Assembly: GCF_000428945.1 (NCBI RefSeq)
Contig: NZ_AUAX01000016.1
Location: 124,001-188,000 of the forward strand
Origin: Hamadaea tsunoensis DSM 44101
GTDB lineage: Bacteria > Actinomycetota > Actinomycetes > Mycobacteriales > Micromonosporaceae
DNA length: 64,000 nucleotides
Direction of reading: 5' to 3'
In this document: positions 25,550 through 34,022 of the stretch, in pieces
How positions within the stretch are numbered: position 1 is the stretch's first letter
How the letters are laid out: the number at the start of each line of letters is the position of its first letter
Made by a program: the position numbers and the translations under genes
Notes under the pieces: generated by a model
What the model was told of the DNA's origin: nothing
Seen by the model: the letters and a program-made list of their open reading frames with translations, nothing else
Database searches by the model: none

Positions 25550-26841
25550 GCCTGCTCCCGATAGTCCTTGTTCCGGTACGCCTGCCGCTGCGCGCGTACC
25601 ACGACCTGGAGAACGCCGGTGGTGTCGTGCCGCACGTCCGCCGCCTGGGGACGGACGGTGGCCGTGGCGGGTCCCGCGAGCCGGGGCTGACGGCGGCGCG
25701 CGAGCAGGAACAGGCCGCCGACCGCGACCGCGGCGAGGCACACGGCGCCGGTGATGCCGGAGTAGTCCTTCGGCTCGGCCGCAGCCGCCTGCGCGGCGGC
25801 CGAGGACGGCGGCCGTTTCGGCGGCGCGGCCTTGCTCTGCGCCGGGAGGTCGGCTTTGAGGCAGATCGCGTACGCCTGCAGCGCGAAGCTGTTGCGGTCG
25901 TCGGTCGCCACGTGCGCCTCGATCCGGTAGCTGCCCTCGGTGCGGGCGTGCATCGAGGTGAACCCGAAGCTCGACGGCGGCGTGCCGGTGGCGTACCGCC
26001 AGCCGCCGCCCGCCGGTACGCGCCCGCCGGCGCAGGTCTGGTCGACGGCGGCGTGGCTGGTGCACTGGGGTGCGAAGACGCCGTCGCTCGACGGGCAGGC
26101 CGCCGGGAGGGCGTCGAAGTCGAGCGCGCCCGGCTCGCCCGTCACCACGGGGCCGGTTCCGGTGACGCAGACGGCGAACACCGATGCGGACTCCAGCGCC
26201 TTCGCCGGTCTTGCCGCCTGCCCGACGGTGTACGCGCGCAGCACCGGCTTGAGGTTCGCCAGTTGCACGGTCCAGGTGCGCTGGCCCGTCGGGTAGTCGG
26301 CGACCGCCGTCGGCGCGGACCCGGTCGGCCAGACGAACCAGTATCCGCCCCCGGTACGCGCCGCCGACGCGGGGCACGAGACGGCGAGCGTGACGTCGGA
26401 CCCGGCCGGGTCGGACACCTTGGACCGGACGGTCGAGCGCGCCGAGGTCCCGGTCAGGCAGACGGCCACCACCTGGAACTGCACCGGCGCGGTCCCCGCG
26501 TTCTGTACGCCGATCGCCCACCGCGCCGCGGTCTCGCCGTCGGTGACCGGGATGCCGTCGGCGTCGGCCGGATAGCTGAGCACGACGTGCAGCGGGGCGT
26601 CCCCGGCACCGTCCATGCCGCCGCCGAGCAGGACGCCGTCCTGGCAGCCGGCCGTGAAGACCTCGGGGTCGCCGCCGGGACCGCGTACGGCGGCGGTGTA
26701 GGTGGTACTGAACGTCACCACCTGCGCGGACTGCGCGGACGCGGCCGCCTTGCCGGTGCCGGCCAGGCCCAGGGCGGCCAGCAGTCCGACCGCCGCCGGG
26801 AGGAGGACGGTGTGCCACGGTCGCCGCATACGTTCCACCAT
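25546..26841 (-). CDS. Secreted, membrane-anchored hypothetical protein
   Basis: Protein of 431 residues from the ATG at 26841 (another at 26829). A Sec signal peptide (WHTVLLPAAVGLLAALGLAG, then AAASA) is followed by two related beta-rich domains with paired Cys residues (GCQDGVLLGGG near 63, VSCPASAARTGGGYWFVWP near 150 and GGWRYATGTPPSSFGF near 290). A Pro/Ala-rich linker, a transmembrane helix near residues 360-382 and about 50 basic cytoplasmic residues close it. The orientation is type I, with the main part outside. The family is unknown. It is coupled by ATGA to the next gene. Confidence 0.82.
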   Translation of the reverse strand: MVERMRRPWHTVLLPAAVGLLAALGLAGTGKAAASAQSAQVVTFSTTYTAAVRGPGGDPEVFTAGCQDGVLLGGGMDGAGDAPLHVVLSYPADADGIPVTDGETAARWAIGVQNAGTAPVQFQVVAVCLTGTSARSTVRSKVSDPAGSDVTLAVSCPASAARTGGGYWFVWPTGSAPTAVADYPTGQRTWTVQLANLKPVLRAYTVGQAARPAKALESASVFAVCVTGTGPVVTGEPGALDFDALPAACPSSDGVFAPQCTSHAAVDQTCAGGRVPAGGGWRYATGTPPSSFGFTSMHARTEGSYRIEAHVATDDRNSFALQAYAICLKADLPAQSKAAPPKRPPSSAAAQAAAAEPKDYSGITGAVCLAAVAVGGLFLLARRRQPRLAGPATATVRPQAADVRHDTTGVLQVVVRAQRQAYRNKDYREQA

Positions 26842-26918
26842 CCGAAGCCCTGGAGAAGACGCCGGATCCACTGTCCCATGAGGAATCAACTCCGCCCATG
26901 GGATATTCGGACGGCCCG

Positions 26919-27743
26919 TCAGCTCTCCGACGCGCGGCGGGTTTCGAGGCGGGTTTCGAGGCGGGTTTCGAGGAGGGTGAGGTCCCGCACGGCGAAGCGG
27001 TGGTGCTCGATCTCCTCCTCCATGACGACGGCGAGGCATTCCGCGACGATCCGGTCCTCCTTCGGGTAACCCGGCGCCGGCGGTGATGCGCACGGACGGC
27101 CGAGGTCGGCGTCGCTCAGGCCGTCCACGATGGCGCGGACGACCGCCGTCCGGCCGGCCCGCACGGCCAGAACGTCCGCGAGGGGCGGACGGGCGCCGAG
27201 GTCCATGCCGAGCGCGGCCGCGTCGCCCGGCGCGTACGCGGTCTGCGGCAGTGCCCAGGGATGAAACGGGTTCGGTTCGCCGAGGATCGTCCGGCTCGCC
27301 CACGAGTCGGTGATGAAGATCAGGTGGCGCTGCGTCTCGACGAACGACCATTCGCCGCCGACGCGCTCGTCCAGCGCGGCCGCCGGCAGCCGCCCGGCCC
27401 GCTCGACGGTCCCGGCCCACAGCCGCTCGACCGTGTCCCACATGGCCCGGAAGCCGTCCGAGGAGCGGATCTCCCGCAGCTGCACCCGCTCCGGATGACG
27501 CCGGTCCAGTTCCGCCGCCACGTACGCGGTCACGTCGACCCCGTTGACGACGAGCCCTTCGACGTGGCCCGAGATGCTGACGTCGACCAGGTGCGAGTCG
27601 ACGATCGTGACCCCGCCGAGGTCGCAGTCGACGAACCGCGCCCCGGCGAGGTCGTTCACCAGGAACTCGTGCCCCCGGAGACGGTCGTTCTGCCCATTGT
27701 CGTGATAACCCGCCGACCAGCGGTGCGGTCCGTACTGCGCCAT
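26919..27743 (-). CDS. DinB-superfamily protein with an N-terminal pentapeptide-like part
   Basis: Protein of 274 residues starting at ATG 27743. Residues 20-70 have short beta-helix-like repeats (HEFLVNDLAGARFVDCDLGG). From about residue 100 a four-helix DinB domain begins: WDTVERLWAGTVERAGRLP, then EWSFVETQRHLIFITDSW with the metal-binding His, and EEEIEHHRFAVRDL near the C-terminus with the other His residues. This resembles maleylpyruvate-isomerase/mycothiol-dependent DinB proteins. The C-terminus ends with LETRLETRLETRR, encoded by a 12-base tandem repeat. Substrate unknown. Confidence 0.85.
   Translation of the reverse strand: MAQYGPHRWSAGYHDNGQNDRLRGHEFLVNDLAGARFVDCDLGGVTIVDSHLVDVSISGHVEGLVVNGVDVTAYVAAELDRRHPERVQLREIRSSDGFRAMWDTVERLWAGTVERAGRLPAAALDERVGGEWSFVETQRHLIFITDSWASRTILGEPNPFHPWALPQTAYAPGDAAALGMDLGARPPLADVLAVRAGRTAVVRAIVDGLSDADLGRPCASPPAPGYPKEDRIVAECLAVVMEEEIEHHRFAVRDLTLLETRLETRLETRRASES
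26939..26974. repeat. 12-bp tandem repeat in the 3' end of the DinB gene
   Basis: Three 12-base units GGGTTTCGAGGC (the last ending GGA) run from 26939 to 26974 in frame, encoding the repeated Leu-Glu-Thr-Arg at the C-terminus. Confidence 0.85.
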
Positions 27744-27777
27744 GCGTACATCCTGGCAGGAGATCACGACATCCTCT

Positions 27778-27817
27778 GTCGTATACCCCGCCAGGAGGTC
27801 GTATCCCCCGTCAGGAG
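27778..27817. repeat. 20-bp tandem duplication reaching a stop codon
   Basis: GTCGTATACCCCGCCAGGAG (27778-27797) is followed directly by a copy with two changes (27798-27817). The second copy contains the stop codon (27811-27813) of the leftward SRPBCC gene. Confidence 0.8.
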
Positions 27818-28203
27818 GCGGTGAGGAGTGCCGAGAGGCGGGGCAGGAAGTACGCCCACCCCGCCTCGTGCGACGCCCGGTCCTCGGCCTCGGTGCCGCC
27901 GTCGGCGTACGGCCCGTGGGAGAGGTGCAGCGCGGAGCCGTCGGCGTACAGGTCCACCCGGCGGGTCGGCAGGTCCGGCTCGTGCTCCCAGGCCCAGCTG
28001 AACGAGAACCGGTCGGGTTCGTGCCGCAGCACCGCGCCGGTCATCGTCTGGCCGAGGGCCGGGAAGTACGCCGTGTACGCGGTCCCGTCCGTCGTCAGCT
28101 CCGCGCCCCACCACTGCCGGACGAGAGCGGGATCGGTGAACGCCCCGATCACCCGGCCGGCCGGGACGCCGGGCAGCGCGACGGTGATCTCCACGGTGGA
28201 CAT
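27811..28203 (-). CDS. AHSA1/SRPBCC domain protein
   Basis: Protein of 130 residues of the Aha1-like helix-grip fold: ITVALPGVPAGRVIGAFTDP, then LVRQWWGAELTTD (the WWG motif is typical), YFPALGQTMTGAVLRHEPDRFSF and a C-terminal helix ASHEAGWAYFLPRLSALL. Members often bind small hydrophobic ligands and are cytosolic. It reads away from the DinB gene with a short gap. Substrate is unknown. Confidence 0.88.
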   Translation of the reverse strand: MSTVEITVALPGVPAGRVIGAFTDPALVRQWWGAELTTDGTAYTAYFPALGQTMTGAVLRHEPDRFSFSWAWEHEPDLPTRRVDLYADGSALHLSHGPYADGGTEAEDRASHEAGWAYFLPRLSALLTAS

Positions 28204-28237
28204 GAATACCCCGTTCGGATTCAGACGCCGTTCGGAT

Positions 28238-29011
28238 TCAGGACGCCGGCGCGTACTTCTTGAGGAAGTCCTCGACCGCCGTCCGCACCCCGGGTACGCC
28301 GATCGCCGGATCGGTGAGGTACAGGCCGTGGTTGAGCGAGGCCTCGCCGAGAACGGTCTGGTGCGGCACGTTCTTCGGCGTCTCGGCGGCGAGCTTCGCG
28401 ATGTTCTCAGGGTACTCGGACTCCAGCGCGCCGGCCGCGTACAGGACGGGCATGCTCAGTTTGGCCGCACCGGCCTCGGCGTTGTCATTGCTGAAGAGGA
28501 GCGGCGGGCTGAGCGCGACGACCGCCGCGGGCGGCGGCGTGATGCCGGGTGCGGCCGCGAGCGTCGCGGTGGCCCCCATCGACCCGCCGAGCAGCACGAT
28601 GCTCGTGGCGCCGTCGGCCCGCAGCGCCGCGGCGGCGGCCTTCACCTGGTCGGCGTAGGTCACCCCGGCGGCCGCGCTCGACACCCCGAACCCGGCGAAG
28701 TCGAACACGAGCACCCGGTAGCCGGCCTGCGCCAGCTCCTTGCCGAACGGGGTGCCCTGGCAGACGTCGCCGCCGTTCATGTGGGAGATGACGACGCCGG
28801 TCTTGCCGGTACCGAACACGAGCCCGTAGAGATCGGCCCGCAGATCGGTGCCGAAATGCACCGGCTTCGCGCCGGTCGTCTGGTCTGGACAGTTCACTTG
28901 ACCCGCCACCGGCCCGGACGGGCTCGGTGCGGCGGAAGGCTTCCCCGTGCCACAGGCCGCCAGCATCATTGCCGCGGCGAGGGCGATCACCATCCGTGGA
29001 GTACGCAACAT
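28238..29011 (-). CDS. Lipoprotein alpha/beta hydrolase
   Basis: Protein of 257 residues from ATG 29011, with GTG and TTG codons just upstream as alternatives. A lipoprotein signal (MVIALAAAMMLAACGTG) has the lipobox LAAC. The mature part has hydrolase features: the nucleophile elbow is GGSMGA near residue 145, HMNGGDVCQGTPFG near 75 forms the oxyanion region, and a late LNHGLYL may hold the base. It should be anchored to the outer face of the membrane. Its substrate is unknown. The short reading gap to the methyltransferase upstream is divergent. Confidence 0.88.
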   Translation of the reverse strand: MLRTPRMVIALAAAMMLAACGTGKPSAAPSPSGPVAGQVNCPDQTTGAKPVHFGTDLRADLYGLVFGTGKTGVVISHMNGGDVCQGTPFGKELAQAGYRVLVFDFAGFGVSSAAAGVTYADQVKAAAAALRADGATSIVLLGGSMGATATLAAAPGITPPPAAVVALSPPLLFSNDNAEAGAAKLSMPVLYAAGALESEYPENIAKLAAETPKNVPHQTVLGEASLNHGLYLTDPAIGVPGVRTAVEDFLKKYAPAS

Positions 29012-29076
29012 ACGCACCAAACGCCGAAGTGCCCGCTCTGGGTTGCCGTGCAGTCGCCGTGCGGCAGACTGTCCGG

Positions 29077-29715
29077 GTGGATCTCCTGGACACCGAGGCG
29101 CTCACCCGGTCCGCGGTGGTCGCCAACAACGCCATGAACCGCGAGCGCCGGCTGTCCGGCCCCAACAGCTACGCCCGCGAGCTCGGCTTCGACCCGTCCG
29201 CCTTCCTGCGTACGCGGCCCGGCGCGGCCTGGCTCGACCTGTGCTGCGGGGCCGGGCACGCGCTGCGGCAGGCCGCCGAGGCGTTGCCGGACAACGGGAT
29301 CACCCTCGTCGGCGTGGACCTCGTCGACCACTTCGCCGCACCGGACGCGGCCGGGGTCGCGTACGTGTGCGCCGAGTGGACGACCTGGGATCCCGGCCGG
29401 CGGTTCGACCTGATCACCTGCGTGCACGGGCTGCACTACGTCGGCGACAAGCTGGAAGCGTTGCGCCGCGCGGCCTCCTGGCTCACCGACGACGGGACCT
29501 TCGTCGCGGACTGCGACCTCGACGGCATCGCCCTCGACCGGCGCACCCTACTGTCGTCGTTGCGCCGCAACGGTTTCCAGTACGACGCCCGAAAACGTCG
29601 GATCACCCTCACCGGCCGGCGCGAGGTCGTGTTCCCCTTCGCGTACCTGGGCGCCGACGACCATGCCGGCCCCAACTACACCGGCCAGCCCGCCGTCCGC
29701 TCCCACTACCGCTGA
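29077..29715 (+). CDS. Class I SAM-dependent methyltransferase
   Basis: Protein of 212 residues from the GTG at 29077. Motif I is WLDLCCGAGHALRQAA near residues 47-62, acidic motif II is VGVDLVDHF near 77, and FDLITCVHGLHYVGDKLEALRRA near 110 is the usual post-motif helix. These bind S-adenosylmethionine. The methyl acceptor is not known. It reads divergently from the lipoprotein hydrolase and is followed closely by a small membrane protein. Confidence 0.88.
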   Translation: MDLLDTEALTRSAVVANNAMNRERRLSGPNSYARELGFDPSAFLRTRPGAAWLDLCCGAGHALRQAAEALPDNGITLVGVDLVDHFAAPDAAGVAYVCAEWTTWDPGRRFDLITCVHGLHYVGDKLEALRRAASWLTDDGTFVADCDLDGIALDRRTLLSSLRRNGFQYDARKRRITLTGRREVVFPFAYLGADDHAGPNYTGQPAVRSHYR

Positions 29716-29722
29716 GGTCACG

Positions 29723-30205
29723 ATGCCGTTGCTCGTCCGCGTCCGCCCGAACCCCGCCTACCTGGCCTTCCTGTTCGCCATGGTCGCGGCGGCGGCGTAC
29801 ACGCTCTACCGGGGCGGGCTCTTCATCATCGCCGCCGTCGGGGTCCTGGCGTTCGCTCTCCTGCTCGCCTATCCCGTCCTCGCCAGCACGCTGTTTCGCG
29901 TACCGGCGCTGAGGGTGACGAACGAGGGGATCGCGTTCCCGCTCATGGGACCGTCCCTGCCCTGGAGCGAGGTCTCCGACGTCCGGTGGGGCGAGCTGCC
30001 CGTCGGCACGGGGACGCGGCCGGTGGTCCTGGTCGTGCCGGCGCGGCCGGACCAGGTCCTCCACCAGGTCCGGCCGTGGCTGCGCGGCGACGTCCGCAAA
30101 AGGGTCGCCCAGTTCGGTACGCCGCTGGTCATCGCCGACACCAGCCTGGACCGGCCGATCGACGACATCTTCGCCGCGATCGAGTACCTCCGGCCGCCGC
30201 GGTGA
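29723..30205 (+). CDS. Small membrane protein with PH-like domain
   Basis: Protein of 160 residues starting at the ATG seven bases after the methyltransferase stop. Two hydrophobic helices (AYLAFLFAMVAAAAYTLY and FIIAAVGVLAFALLLAYPVL) lie at residues 11-54. A short beta-rich cytosolic part follows (LRVTNEGIAFPLMGPSLPWSEV), ending IEYLRPPR, in the style of bacterial PH-like or STM3941 proteins. Function is unknown. It is likely co-transcribed with the methyltransferase. Confidence 0.8.
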   Translation: MPLLVRVRPNPAYLAFLFAMVAAAAYTLYRGGLFIIAAVGVLAFALLLAYPVLASTLFRVPALRVTNEGIAFPLMGPSLPWSEVSDVRWGELPVGTGTRPVVLVVPARPDQVLHQVRPWLRGDVRKRVAQFGTPLVIADTSLDRPIDDIFAAIEYLRPPR

Positions 30206-30208
30206 GCC

Positions 30209-30700
30209 CTACTTCTGGCAGGTCATCGTGCCTTTGACGTGGAGCTTGCCGCCGGAGAAGTTCGGCGCGTCGACGTCGAAGGTGATCTTCGGCAGCGCCG
30301 GGGCGAACGTCCCCTTGCTCCCGGCCTTGAGCGCCGTGTAGGAGTCGCCGCCCGCGTGCACCGCCAGCGTCGGCATGCTGCCGAGATCCACCCGCAGGTC
30401 GAAGTCCGACTTCGCGCCGACCTCCTTCGACGTGAAGGCGAAGTAGGCGCTCTGCTCGTCGTACGAGCACGTTCCGGCCGTCTTCTTGATGGTCTCGTTC
30501 AGCCCGCCGGTGAGTACGAGGTCGATGGCCACGACGCCGCCTTCGATGCCCGATCCGCCGCCGGAGGTGCCGGTGCCGCCCGCGGTACGCGCGCTGCTCG
30601 CGGGCGCCGCCGCCGGGGTGGTCGGGCCGGCGTCGGGGCCGCACGCCGACAGTCCGAGGATCAGGGAGAGGCCGCAGGCCAGGGCGAGGGAAGTACGCAT
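30209..30700 (-). CDS. Lipoprotein of unknown function
   Basis: Protein of 163 residues starting at ATG 30700 (a start at 30709 would add three). The signal MRTSLALACGLSLILGLSAC ends in the lipobox LSAC. A Thr/Ser/Gly linker (about residues 24-55) leads to a beta-rich domain with two Cys (ETIKKTAGTCSYDEQS and the final TCQK). It should be anchored outside the membrane. The stop lies three bases from the convergent small membrane protein. The family is not recognised. Confidence 0.82.
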   Translation of the reverse strand: MRTSLALACGLSLILGLSACGPDAGPTTPAAAPASSARTAGGTGTSGGGSGIEGGVVAIDLVLTGGLNETIKKTAGTCSYDEQSAYFAFTSKEVGAKSDFDLRVDLGSMPTLAVHAGGDSYTALKAGSKGTFAPALPKITFDVDAPNFSGGKLHVKGTMTCQK

Positions 30701-30810
30701 GTCGACCATGATGGAAGCCGGCGGCACCCGGCGCGTGAGTACCGGCCACTCAAAAACTGTCCGGACTTGGCGACTGTCCGGACTCGCCGACGGTCAGGAC
30801 TTGGCAGCGG

Positions 30811-31398
30811 TCAGGGCTTGGTCTTCGGGCGCACCCGGACGTGGGCGCGCTCGCCCTGGCGGCCGAACAGGCTGAGGAACTCCACCGCGCCGTCGTCCGC
30901 CGCCCCGAACCAGTGCGGCACCCGCGTGTCGAACTCCGCGGCCTCGCCCGGCTCCAGGATCAGGTCGTTCTCGCCCAGCATCAGCCGCAGCCGGCCGTTG
31001 AGCACGTAGAGCCACTCGAAGCCCTCGTGGGTCTTGAGCTCCGGGCTGCGGCGCGGGCTCTTCGCCTCGATCACCATCTTGTACGCCTGGATGCCGCCGG
31101 GCCGCCGCGTCAACGGCAGGATCGTCATCCCGTACCCGGCCAGCGGGCGCAGATGGATGCGCGGGTCACCGGTCAGCGGGGCGTCCACGAGTTCGTCCAG
31201 GGTGACGCCGTGTGCCTTGGCCAGCGGCAGGAGCAGTTCCAGCGTCGGCCGCCGGGCGCCCGACTCCAGCCGCGACAGCGTGCTCACCGAGATCCCGGTG
31301 GCCGCCGACAGCTCGGCGAGGGTCGTCTCACGCTGGCGGCGCAGCGTACGCAGCCGGGGGCCGACGGCGTCGAGCGCCTGGTCGATCTGCGGATCCAT
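30811..31398 (-). CDS. XRE-cupin transcriptional regulator
   Basis: Protein of 195 residues from ATG 31398. Residues 10-65 are a Cro/CI helix-turn-helix (LRTLRRQRETTLAELSAATG, then VSTLSRLESGARRPTLELLL). Residues about 115-190 form a cupin (KTHEGFEWLYVLNGRLRLML, then LEPGEAAEFDTRVPHWF). This architecture is typical of metabolite-sensing repressors. It is divergent from the thioredoxin-reductase-like gene, with a 67-base gap holding a dyad. Confidence 0.92.
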   Translation of the reverse strand: MDPQIDQALDAVGPRLRTLRRQRETTLAELSAATGISVSTLSRLESGARRPTLELLLPLAKAHGVTLDELVDAPLTGDPRIHLRPLAGYGMTILPLTRRPGGIQAYKMVIEAKSPRRSPELKTHEGFEWLYVLNGRLRLMLGENDLILEPGEAAEFDTRVPHWFGAADDGAVEFLSLFGRQGERAHVRVRPKTKP

Positions 31399-31408
31399 AC
31401 GGTCGAGT

Positions 31409-31434
31409 TTGCCAGAACGGCAACAGACTTTGCC
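31409..31434. promoter_or_regulatory. Dyad in the XRE-cupin/reductase gap
   Basis: TTGCC-AGAAC-GGCAA (31409-31423) is a perfect 5-bp dyad, and a further TTGCC follows at 31430-31434. It lies 11 bases from the regulator start and about 40 from the reductase start, so it is a reasonable operator for the XRE-cupin protein. Confidence 0.5.
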
Positions 31435-31465
31435 GGTCCTCCGCCGACCGGCGCATGGTCGACGC

Positions 31466-32431
31466 ATGGAGACAAGCACCGATACAGGCACTGAGACACT
31501 GAGCGATCACCTGGAAGACGCGTACGAGGTCGTGGTCGTCGGGGGCGGCGCGGCCGGCCTGAACGGCGCGCTGATGCTCGCCCGGTCGCGGCGTACGGTG
31601 GTGGTCCTGGACGCCGGGGAGCCGCGCAACGCCCCGGCCGACGGCGTGCACGGGCTGCTGGGCCACGACGGGATCAAGCCCGCCGAACTGCTGGCCACCG
31701 GCCGCGGCGAGGTACGCCGATACGGCGGCCACGTCGTGCGCGCCGCCGTCGACGCCGTCCACCGCGACGGTGACGGATCCGGTGCCGGTTTCGTCGTCGC
31801 GCTGGCCGACGGGCGTACCGTGCGGGCCCGGCGGATCCTGGTCGCGACCGGCCTCGTCGACGACCTGCCCGACCTGCCGGGGCTGCGCGAACGATGGGGT
31901 CACGACGTCGTCCACTGCCCCTACTGCCACGGCTGGGAGGTACGCGACCAGGCGATCGGCGTACTGGCGACGGGGCCGATGTCGGTGCACCAGGCACTGC
32001 TGTTCCGGCAGCTGAGCGACGACGTCGTCTACTTCACCGATGACCGGGACCTCGCACCCGGTCAGGCGGGACAGCTGGCCGCGGTCGGCGTACAGGTGAA
32101 GGAGGGAAGGGTGACCGGGCTCGAAGCCGGCGGCCTGCGACTGGCGGACGGCGCGCTGGTGGCGCGCGAGGCGGTCGTGGTGGCGCCCCGGATGCGGGTG
32201 CGAGCGGATTTCCTTGCGCCGCTGGGGTTGCGGCCCGTGGAGCACCCGAGCGGGGCGGGCGATCACCTGCCCACCGATCAGGCCGGCCAGACCCCCGTCC
32301 CCGGCGTGTACGCGGCGGGCAACGTCACCGACCCGTCGGCGCAGGTGGGAGCGGCGGCGGCCGCGGGTGCGTGGGCCGGGGCGCGGATCAACGCGGAGCT
32401 GGTCATGGCGGCCGCTACAGTGACCTCATGA
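31466..32431 (+). CDS. Thioredoxin-reductase-like FAD/NAD(P) oxidoreductase
   Basis: Protein of 321 residues starting at ATG 31466. The FAD fold is VVVVGGGAAGLNGALMLARS near residues 22-41. The active-site dithiol motif is CPYCHGWE near 150, as in thioredoxin reductase-like proteins, and VPGVYAAGNVTDPSAQ near 278 is the second FAD motif. It should transfer electrons from NAD(P)H to a disulfide or to another acceptor; the short length is typical of the low-molecular-weight class. It is divergent from the XRE-cupin regulator and overlaps pyrE (ATGA). Confidence 0.9.
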   Translation: METSTDTGTETLSDHLEDAYEVVVVGGGAAGLNGALMLARSRRTVVVLDAGEPRNAPADGVHGLLGHDGIKPAELLATGRGEVRRYGGHVVRAAVDAVHRDGDGSGAGFVVALADGRTVRARRILVATGLVDDLPDLPGLRERWGHDVVHCPYCHGWEVRDQAIGVLATGPMSVHQALLFRQLSDDVVYFTDDRDLAPGQAGQLAAVGVQVKEGRVTGLEAGGLRLADGALVAREAVVVAPRMRVRADFLAPLGLRPVEHPSGAGDHLPTDQAGQTPVPGVYAAGNVTDPSAQVGAAAAAGAWAGARINAELVMAAATVTS

Positions 32432-32943
32432 TCGATCTCGCCCGACGGGTCTACGACGCCTGCCACCTCACCGGGACCTTTACCCTCCGATCTGGACAGA
32501 CGAGCGCGGAGTACTTCGACAAGTATCTGTTCGAGGGGCAGCCCGCGCTGCTGCGCGACGTGGCCGAGGCGATGGTGACGCTGCTGCCGGAGGGTGACGT
32601 CCTGGCCGGGATGGAACTGGGCGGCATCCCGATCGCCACCGTGATGTCGCAGCTCACCGGCTTGCCCGCGGTGTTCGTCCGCAAGCAGGCCAAGGCCTAC
32701 GGGACGATGAAGGCGGCCGAGGGCGGCCCGGTACGCGGACTGCGCGTCACCGTGATCGAGGACGTCGTCACCACCGGCGGTGCGCTGCTGGCGTCGTGCG
32801 CGCTGCTGCGCTCCGAAGGCGCCGTCGTGGACACGGTCGTCTGCTCGATCGACCGCGAGCAGGGCGGCCGCGAGAACCTGGCCGCCGAAGGGCTGGAACT
32901 GCGGGCCGCGCTCACGCGTACGGACCTGGAGGCGCACCTGTGA
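32428..32943 (+). CDS. pyrE: Orotate phosphoribosyltransferase
   Basis: Protein of 171 residues, short but complete. The PRPP-binding motif VTVIEDVVTTGGALLASCAL is at about residues 109-128, with catalytic-loop Lys residues in VRKQAKAYG near 90. The opening TGTFTLRSGQTSAEYFDKYL matches PyrE. It would convert orotate and PRPP to orotidine 5'-phosphate in pyrimidine synthesis. The start overlaps the previous stop (ATGA) and its own stop overlaps the next start (GTGA). The setting, with a reductase and a VOC protein, is unusual; pyrE normally lies elsewhere. Confidence 0.9.
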   Translation: MIDLARRVYDACHLTGTFTLRSGQTSAEYFDKYLFEGQPALLRDVAEAMVTLLPEGDVLAGMELGGIPIATVMSQLTGLPAVFVRKQAKAYGTMKAAEGGPVRGLRVTVIEDVVTTGGALLASCALLRSEGAVVDTVVCSIDREQGGRENLAAEGLELRAALTRTDLEAHL

Positions 32944-33329
32944 CGGTGCACCACGTCGAACTCTGGGTACCCGACCTCGACCGCGCCGTACGCAGCTGGG
33001 GCTGGCTCCTCGAACGCCTGGGCTACACGGAGTTCCAGAACTGGCCCGGCGGGCGCAGCTGGCGGCTCGGACCGACGTATCTCGTGGTGGAGCAGTCGCC
33101 CGCGCTGTCCGCCACCGACCACGACCGCCGCCGGCCAGGGCTGAACCATCTCGCGTTCCACGCCGGAGAACGGGACACTGTGGACTCTCTGGTGGCCGAT
33201 GGCACCGACCACGGCTGGCGTCTGCTCTTCCCCGACCGCCACCCGTACGCCGGCGGGCCCGAGCACTACGCCGCCTACCTGGAGAACGAGGACGGATTCG
33301 AGGTGGAACTCGTCGCCGACGAGCCATAG
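32940..33329 (+). CDS. VOC-family (glyoxalase-like) protein
   Basis: Protein of 129 residues from a GTG that overlaps the pyrE stop. VHHVELWVPDLDRAVRSWGW at residues 3-22 carries the first metal His, RRPGLNHLAFHAG near 60 the second, and YAAYLENEDGFEVELVAD near 110 the Glu. The vicinal-oxygen-chelate fold is that of glyoxalases and resistance proteins. Which reaction it performs is unknown. It closes the three-gene coupled operon. Confidence 0.9.
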   Translation: MTVHHVELWVPDLDRAVRSWGWLLERLGYTEFQNWPGGRSWRLGPTYLVVEQSPALSATDHDRRRPGLNHLAFHAGERDTVDSLVADGTDHGWRLLFPDRHPYAGGPEHYAAYLENEDGFEVELVADEP

Positions 33330-33392
33330 CCCGCTGACCTCGGCTGCCCGCCCGATAGACCCCGGACGGTCCCCGGTTCTACGATCACCCGC

Positions 33393-34001
33393 GTGTACGC
33401 AGTGGACACCCGCCCCCTTCCCGCCACCCCTCGGCGATCGGCGCTGCCGACCGGCGTACGGCGGTTCCTCTGGGCGGTCGGCACGGTGGCGGTCGTGGTG
33501 GCCATGGCCGCGGCCTGGTTCGCCGTCGAGATCCTGCGGCAGTACCCGGCGCACATCCGCGAGCCGCAGACGGTCCTGGGCATGCCCAAGTCCGATGCCG
33601 TCACGCAGGCATTCGTTCGCCAGTTCCCGCCCGACTTCTTCGGGCCCGCCGGGAGCTCCTCGTTCTTCATGAGCGGCTACCAGGGCGACGACCGGTTCCT
33701 CCTGGTGTTCGCCTCGGTGGGCTTCGTCCTGCGGCCGGACCGCGATCTCCACGCCGAGCTGGAAGCCTGGTCGGGACAGTTCGACGACCTCGGCGACATC
33801 GTCGAGGTGGACGCCGGCGAGCTGGGCGGCACGGCGCTCTGCCGCAACGTCCGGTCGAAGGCGGTCCCCGACCGGCCCGGTGTCGCCTGCGGCTGGATGG
33901 ATCACGGCAGTCTCGGCGTCGTGCTGTTCGGCAACGCGTCCGGCCGTGACGAGGCGGCGCGCCAGCTGCTGGACGTACGCGCCGCCGTCGAATCCCGCTG
34001 A
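33393..34001 (+). CDS. Single-pass membrane protein of unknown function
   Basis: Protein of 202 residues from GTG 33393. A basic N-terminus is followed by one transmembrane helix (FLWAVGTVAVVVAMAAAWFAV, residues about 25-45). The remainder is outside, with a Phe-rich stretch (AFVRQFPPDFFGP) and two Cys (TALCRNVRS, VACGWMDHG) that could form a disulfide. I do not recognise it. It appears monocistronic. Confidence 0.78.
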   Translation: MYAVDTRPLPATPRRSALPTGVRRFLWAVGTVAVVVAMAAAWFAVEILRQYPAHIREPQTVLGMPKSDAVTQAFVRQFPPDFFGPAGSSSFFMSGYQGDDRFLLVFASVGFVLRPDRDLHAELEAWSGQFDDLGDIVEVDAGELGGTALCRNVRSKAVPDRPGVACGWMDHGSLGVVLFGNASGRDEAARQLLDVRAAVESR

Positions 34002-34022
34002 CCGGACTCAGGCCGGCCAGGC

